A stretch of 7,516 nt of DNA, from the NCBI GenBank assembly GCA_038200435.1, contig JBBPXY010000018.1, forward strand, positions 1-7,516, given 5' to 3'. Below the pieces are notes generated by a model. That model was given only the letters and a program-made list of their open reading frames with translations, did not search any database and had not been told where the DNA came from. This document shows positions 4,655 to 7,516 of the stretch, one piece after another; the first letter of the stretch is position 1, and every line of letters starts with the position of its first letter. The DNA comes from JBBPXY01 sp038200435 (GTDB taxonomy: Bacteria > Actinomycetota > Thermoleophilia > Solirubrobacterales > Solirubrobacteraceae). The position numbers and the translations under genes were made by a program.

Positions 4655-6088
4655 ATGCTGATCACTGCTCCGGGCGGGACCCGGCTGGAAGTCAGTGACG
4701 AAGCGCGGCTGCTGCGTCTTGTCGAGACGGCCGTGCAGCGTGCCCGCGCCGGTGGCGGGGAAGCTCTCGCCTCGCTGACGGTGCCCGTCGAGGGCATCGA
4801 TCCCTCCGCGGCGGTATTCGCCTCGCGGCGGCCGAGTGAGGCGTTCTTCTGCTTCGAGCAGCCCGACCGCGACAGCAGCGCCCTGGCGACGCTCGGCTGC
4901 GTCCGTGAGATCGTCGCGGCCGGCCCCGCGCGCTTGGCGCGCGTGGCGGCGGCCTGGCGCCGGCTCGCGGCCGGCGCCGCCGCGGGATCCGCGGTGGAAG
5001 GACCGCCGGGCTCAGGGCTCGTCGCGGTTGGCGGGTTCGCGTTCGCGCCCGCCGGCGGGGCGAGCGCGGTGTGGTCCGGCTTCCCGCCCGCAGCGCTGTG
5101 GGTGCCCGAGCTGAGTCTCGCGGCGCGCGGCGGCGACGTGCGCCTCACGCTAATTGCGCGCGCCACCCCGGATGATGAGCCTCAGGAGCTCATGGCCCGG
5201 TTGGAGGAGCGGCTGGGAGAGCTGCGCTCGGAGTCCCTGCCGCTACTCGATCCCTCCCCGGCGGGCCGCTACCGGGTGCGCAGCACGTTGCCGCCCGGTC
5301 ACTACGAGAGCGCGATCGTACGGGCGACGGAGCGCATCGCGGCTGGCGAGATCGACAAGGTCGTGCTCGCCCGCGAGGTGCAGGTACACGCACCCGTTCC
5401 GCACGACCCGGCGGCCGTCTTCGGCGTCCTGCGCGATGCGTTCCCGTCCTGCTACGTGGGCTGCGCGGGGCGGGGTGACGCCGCCTTCCTCACCGCGAGC
5501 CCCGAGCTGCTTATCCGGCGCGAGGGGCAGCGGGCGAGCACGGTCGCTTTGGCCGGCTCCACGCGCCGCAGCGCCGATCCTGCGGTCGACGATCACCTCG
5601 GCGAGCGGCTCATGCGCTCGGAGAAGGATCGCGAGGAGCAGGCCATCGTCGCGCGGCGCATCCAGCGCATCCTCAAGCCTCACTCGATCTGGGTGACGGC
5701 ACCCGAGGAGCCGAGCGTGGTGCGCATCGCCAACATCCAGCATCTCGCGACGCCGGTTCGCGCCCAGCTTCACCGGCCGATCGGTGCACTCGACCTGGCC
5801 GGGCTGATGCATCCCACCCCGGCGGTGGGCGGCGAGCCGCGCGAGCGCGCTGAGCGCCTCATCCCGGAGCTCGAAGCGCTCGACCGCGGCTGGTATGCCG
5901 GCCCGCTCGGCTGGACCGATGCGAGCGAGGACGGCGAGTTCTGCGTGGCGCTGCGCTGTGCGCTACTGCGCGGTGCGGAGGCCCACTGCTACGCGGGCGT
6001 GGGTGTGGTGCGCGACTCCGATCCGGCGGCCGAGCTGGCCGAGACCGAGATCAAGCTGGAGGCGCTGCTCCCGATCCTCGCGCAGTGA
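4655..6088 (+). CDS. menF: isochorismate synthase
   Basis: Converts chorismate to isochorismate, Mg-dependent, the entry step to menaquinone; cytoplasmic. From ATG 4655 there are 477 residues, in the family range. The N-terminal 200 or so residues are variable and Ala/Gly-rich, as in other MenF/EntC/DhbC proteins. The chorismate-binding domain spans about 215-473: Lys235 in EIDKVVLARE is the expected general base, and Glu284 in SPELLIRR, 49 residues on, the expected general acid (50 apart in E. coli MenF and EntC). AGSTRRS and EKDREEQ follow, then HPTPAVGG (386-393), DRGWYAGPLGW, and AETEIKLEALL near the end with metal-binding acidic residues. Salicylate synthases and anthranilate synthase are close relatives, but facing menD favours the menaquinone role. 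The in-frame ATG at 4541 was rejected because it would bury the promoter. The last 38 nt overlap menD on the other strand. Confidence 0.92.
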   Translation: MLITAPGGTRLEVSDEARLLRLVETAVQRARAGGGEALASLTVPVEGIDPSAAVFASRRPSEAFFCFEQPDRDSSALATLGCVREIVAAGPARLARVAAAWRRLAAGAAAGSAVEGPPGSGLVAVGGFAFAPAGGASAVWSGFPPAALWVPELSLAARGGDVRLTLIARATPDDEPQELMARLEERLGELRSESLPLLDPSPAGRYRVRSTLPPGHYESAIVRATERIAAGEIDKVVLAREVQVHAPVPHDPAAVFGVLRDAFPSCYVGCAGRGDAAFLTASPELLIRREGQRASTVALAGSTRRSADPAVDDHLGERLMRSEKDREEQAIVARRIQRILKPHSIWVTAPEEPSVVRIANIQHLATPVRAQLHRPIGALDLAGLMHPTPAVGGEPRERAERLIPELEALDRGWYAGPLGWTDASEDGEFCVALRCALLRGAEAHCYAGVGVVRDSDPAAELAETEIKLEALLPILAQ

Positions 6089-7516
6089 CCGCGTCCCAGA
6101 CGCGGCGGTGCAGCGCGACGTTGGCTTCGCGGTCGGTGCGAACTTCGAGGATGCGCGTGCCCTTGGACGCTGGTTCCTCAAGAGCGATCCGCAACGCCTC
6201 GAGGTCGTCTATGCGGCGGTGCTCGATCCCGTAGAGCTGAGCGGCGGCCGCGAAGTCGAGCCCGTGAGGCGTGGCTACGTGGTGCTCGAAGACATCGGAG
6301 GCGGAGACGAGGGGGAGGAAGTGGAAGATTCCGCCACCGTCGTTGTTCAGCAGGACGATGGTGAGGCTCAACCCGAGGCGACCGGCGGCGAGCAGTCCTC
6401 CGAGGTCGTGGGCGAGGGCGACGTCCCCGATCAGGAGCACCGTTCGAGCTCCGGTCGCCGCGACTCCGAACGCGCTCGACACGGTGCCGTCGATGCCGTT
6501 CGCGCCGCGGTTGGAGAGCACGCGCGGCGGGGCCTCGCGCGCGGGAAAGAAGGTCTCGATGTCGCGTACGGGCATCGAGGAAGCGACCCAGAGCGTGGTA
6601 TCGGGCGGCAGGACGCGACCGATCGTTGCGGCGACACTGGGCTCAGACAGCTCGTCGCTCAGGGTTGCCGAGATCGCCTCTGCCGTCTCCCGATCGGCGG
6701 CGAGCCAGCCGGCGAGCCACGGGGAGATCCGCTTTCTCGACGGCGTCTCCTCGATCGCTGACGTGAGGGCCTCGACGGGGTCGCCACCCAGGATCTCCTC
6801 TACCGACGAGGACGGGTCTTGCCACGCGCCGGCGGGGTCCAGGGCCACGTGCCTCGCGCCGGGGGCGGCGGTGAGCCACTGCCGCAGCGGTTTCGACGTG
6901 GGGAGATCGCCGACGCGCACCACGACTTCGGGGTGGTTCGCCGACGCGAACGTGGCGCCGCGCAGCAGCGCGTCGTAGTGAGCGATTGCGCTGGCCCCGG
7001 TGCGCGCACCGCTGAGCGGGTCCCCGAGCACAGGCCAGCCGGCGTGCTCGGCGAAGCGCGCAGCCGCGCGCCCTGTCTCCGGCTCGTCGGTGCGGCCGGC
7101 AATAACGACGCCCCGCCCTTTGGTGGCGAGATCGCTCAGCGCTGCGGCCGACCCGGGCGTATGGGTCGCGGCGCACAGCGTCACCCACGGACGCTCGTCC
7201 GGGCGCCCGCTCTCGTCCGGGCGCCCGCTCTCGTCCGGCGGGAGCTCTTCGTCGAGCACAAGCGGCTCGCGTAGGGGGAAGTTCAGGTGCACCGCGCCCG
7301 GGCGACCGTCAAGTGAGGTCGCGTAGGCGCGGCAGGCGAGCTGTCGGATCCAGCGCAGCCGATCCTCCGTCGCCTCGTGATTGCCGACCTCGAAGAACCA
7401 CTTCGCCGCGCTGCCGTAGAGCTTCACCTGGTCGATGGTCTGGCCCGCGCCGATGTCCCGCAGCTCGGGTGGCCGGTCTGCGGTGAGCACCACTAGCGGC
7501 ACGTGACCCTCGTGCG
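6051..7516 (-). CDS. menD: 2-succinyl-5-enolpyruvyl-6-hydroxy-3-cyclohexene-1-carboxylate synthase (MenD), N-terminus outside window
   Basis: ThDP-dependent enzyme that decarboxylates 2-oxoglutarate and adds the product to isochorismate, giving SEPHCHC, the step after MenF. The frame is open at the window edge (HEGH before VPLVVLTADRPPELRDIG), so the visible 487 residues lack roughly the first 80-110, including the catalytic Glu region; GTG 7502 is internal. Visible motifs in order: ADRPPELRDIGAGQTIDQ near the edge; a central domain from about 7170 to 6650; SSMPVRDIE and NRGANGIDG carrying the two substrate-binding arginines; and GDVALAHD through NND (about 6428-6342) binding Mg-diphosphate. 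It ends at TGA 6051-6053, inside the last codons of menF. A DESGRP repeat sits in the linker after the N-terminal domain. No promoter or start is visible. Confidence 0.94.
   Translation of the reverse strand, partial: HEGHVPLVVLTADRPPELRDIGAGQTIDQVKLYGSAAKWFFEVGNHEATEDRLRWIRQLACRAYATSLDGRPGAVHLNFPLREPLVLDEELPPDESGRPDESGRPDERPWVTLCAATHTPGSAAALSDLATKGRGVVIAGRTDEPETGRAAARFAEHAGWPVLGDPLSGARTGASAIAHYDALLRGATFASANHPEVVVRVGDLPTSKPLRQWLTAAPGARHVALDPAGAWQDPSSSVEEILGGDPVEALTSAIEETPSRKRISPWLAGWLAADRETAEAISATLSDELSEPSVAATIGRVLPPDTTLWVASSMPVRDIETFFPAREAPPRVLSNRGANGIDGTVSSAFGVAATGARTVLLIGDVALAHDLGGLLAAGRLGLSLTIVLLNNDGGGIFHFLPLVSASDVFEHHVATPHGLDFAAAAQLYGIEHRRIDDLEALRIALEEPASKGTRILEVRTDREANVALHRRVWDAVTARGSGAAPPA
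6089..6105. terminator. hairpin directly after menF stop, inside menD coding
   Basis: CCGCGTC-CCA-GACGCGG is a perfect hairpin with 7-bp GC arms, beginning at the base after the menF TGA. It lies in the codons for the last residues of MenD (RRVWDAVT region). Position and symmetry suggest a terminator for menF; no T-tract follows, and being symmetric it would also fold in the menD message before that gene ends. Confidence 0.4.
7194..7238 (-). repeat. 18-bp in-frame tandem repeat within menD
   Basis: The unit CTCGTCCGGGCGCCCGCT (plus strand) occurs at 7194-7211 and 7212-7229, with the first nine bases repeated at 7230-7238. Being 18 bp, it keeps frame and encodes repeated D-E-S-G-R-P in the interdomain linker of MenD, where length change is likely tolerated. 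The copies are identical, which suggests recent duplication or slippage. Confidence 0.85.

Noticed and set aside
4312..5166. 284-codon minus-strand frame across the ilvN/menF region
   Set aside because: Shadow of ilvN and menF coding, low complexity, and it would overlap the better-formed mini-gene in another frame.
7194..7238. CRISPR or other spaced-repeat array
   Set aside because: The copies are directly adjacent without spacers and keep the menD reading frame.

Overview
The window is a stretch of very GC-rich chromosome (strong G/C third-position bias in every convincing gene). It carries core metabolic genes rather than mobile DNA. High GC, classical o-succinylbenzoate-route menaquinone genes, TANNNT-type -10 elements and an apparently leaderless gene point to an actinobacterium. 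The acetolactate synthase wording suggests to me a deep-branching high-GC lineage such as Thermoleophilia/Solirubrobacterales; that taxonomic guess is from memory, not from a search.

Layout. 1-351 (+): the C-terminal end of an alpha/beta-hydrolase, cut by the window edge. 425-1293 (+): a two-gene unit, a 74-residue protein ending in Gly-Gly at its stop codon, followed 5 nt later by a membrane-anchored protein of unknown function that has no ordinary start codon where coding begins. 1294-1773: a 480-nt gap packed with inverted repeats, including a C-tract/G-tract palindrome that looks like a CsoR-family operator. 1774-2076 (+): a 100-residue membrane protein with a C-terminal zinc ribbon. 2152-4385 (+): ilvB-ilvN, the catalytic and regulatory subunits of acetolactate synthase, with stop and start overlapping by one base. 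4401-4547 (-): a 48-codon hydrophobic mini-protein. 4655-6088 (+): menF (isochorismate synthase). 6051-7516 (-): menD, whose N-terminus lies outside the window; it converges on menF and overlaps its 3' end by 38 nt.

How the genes work together. IlvB and IlvN form the committed enzyme of branched-chain amino acid synthesis: two pyruvates give 2-acetolactate, or pyruvate plus 2-oxobutyrate gives acetohydroxybutyrate. ilvC, often the next gene, is not adjacent here. MenF makes isochorismate from chorismate, and MenD condenses it with 2-oxoglutarate to give SEPHCHC, so the two consecutive menaquinone steps are encoded tail to tail. IlvB and MenD are both ThDP-dependent enzymes, and both show a GD-(about 25)-NN cofactor motif.

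No CRISPR array, tRNA, rRNA, insertion sequence or phage gene is visible. I see no obvious new multi-gene defence or mobile system. The most novel leads are the Gly-Gly-ended small protein and its partner, the repeat-dense gap at 1575-1700, the leaderless menF promoter, the IlvB active-site substitutions (Ala48, Gln159) and the overlapping menF/menD ends.
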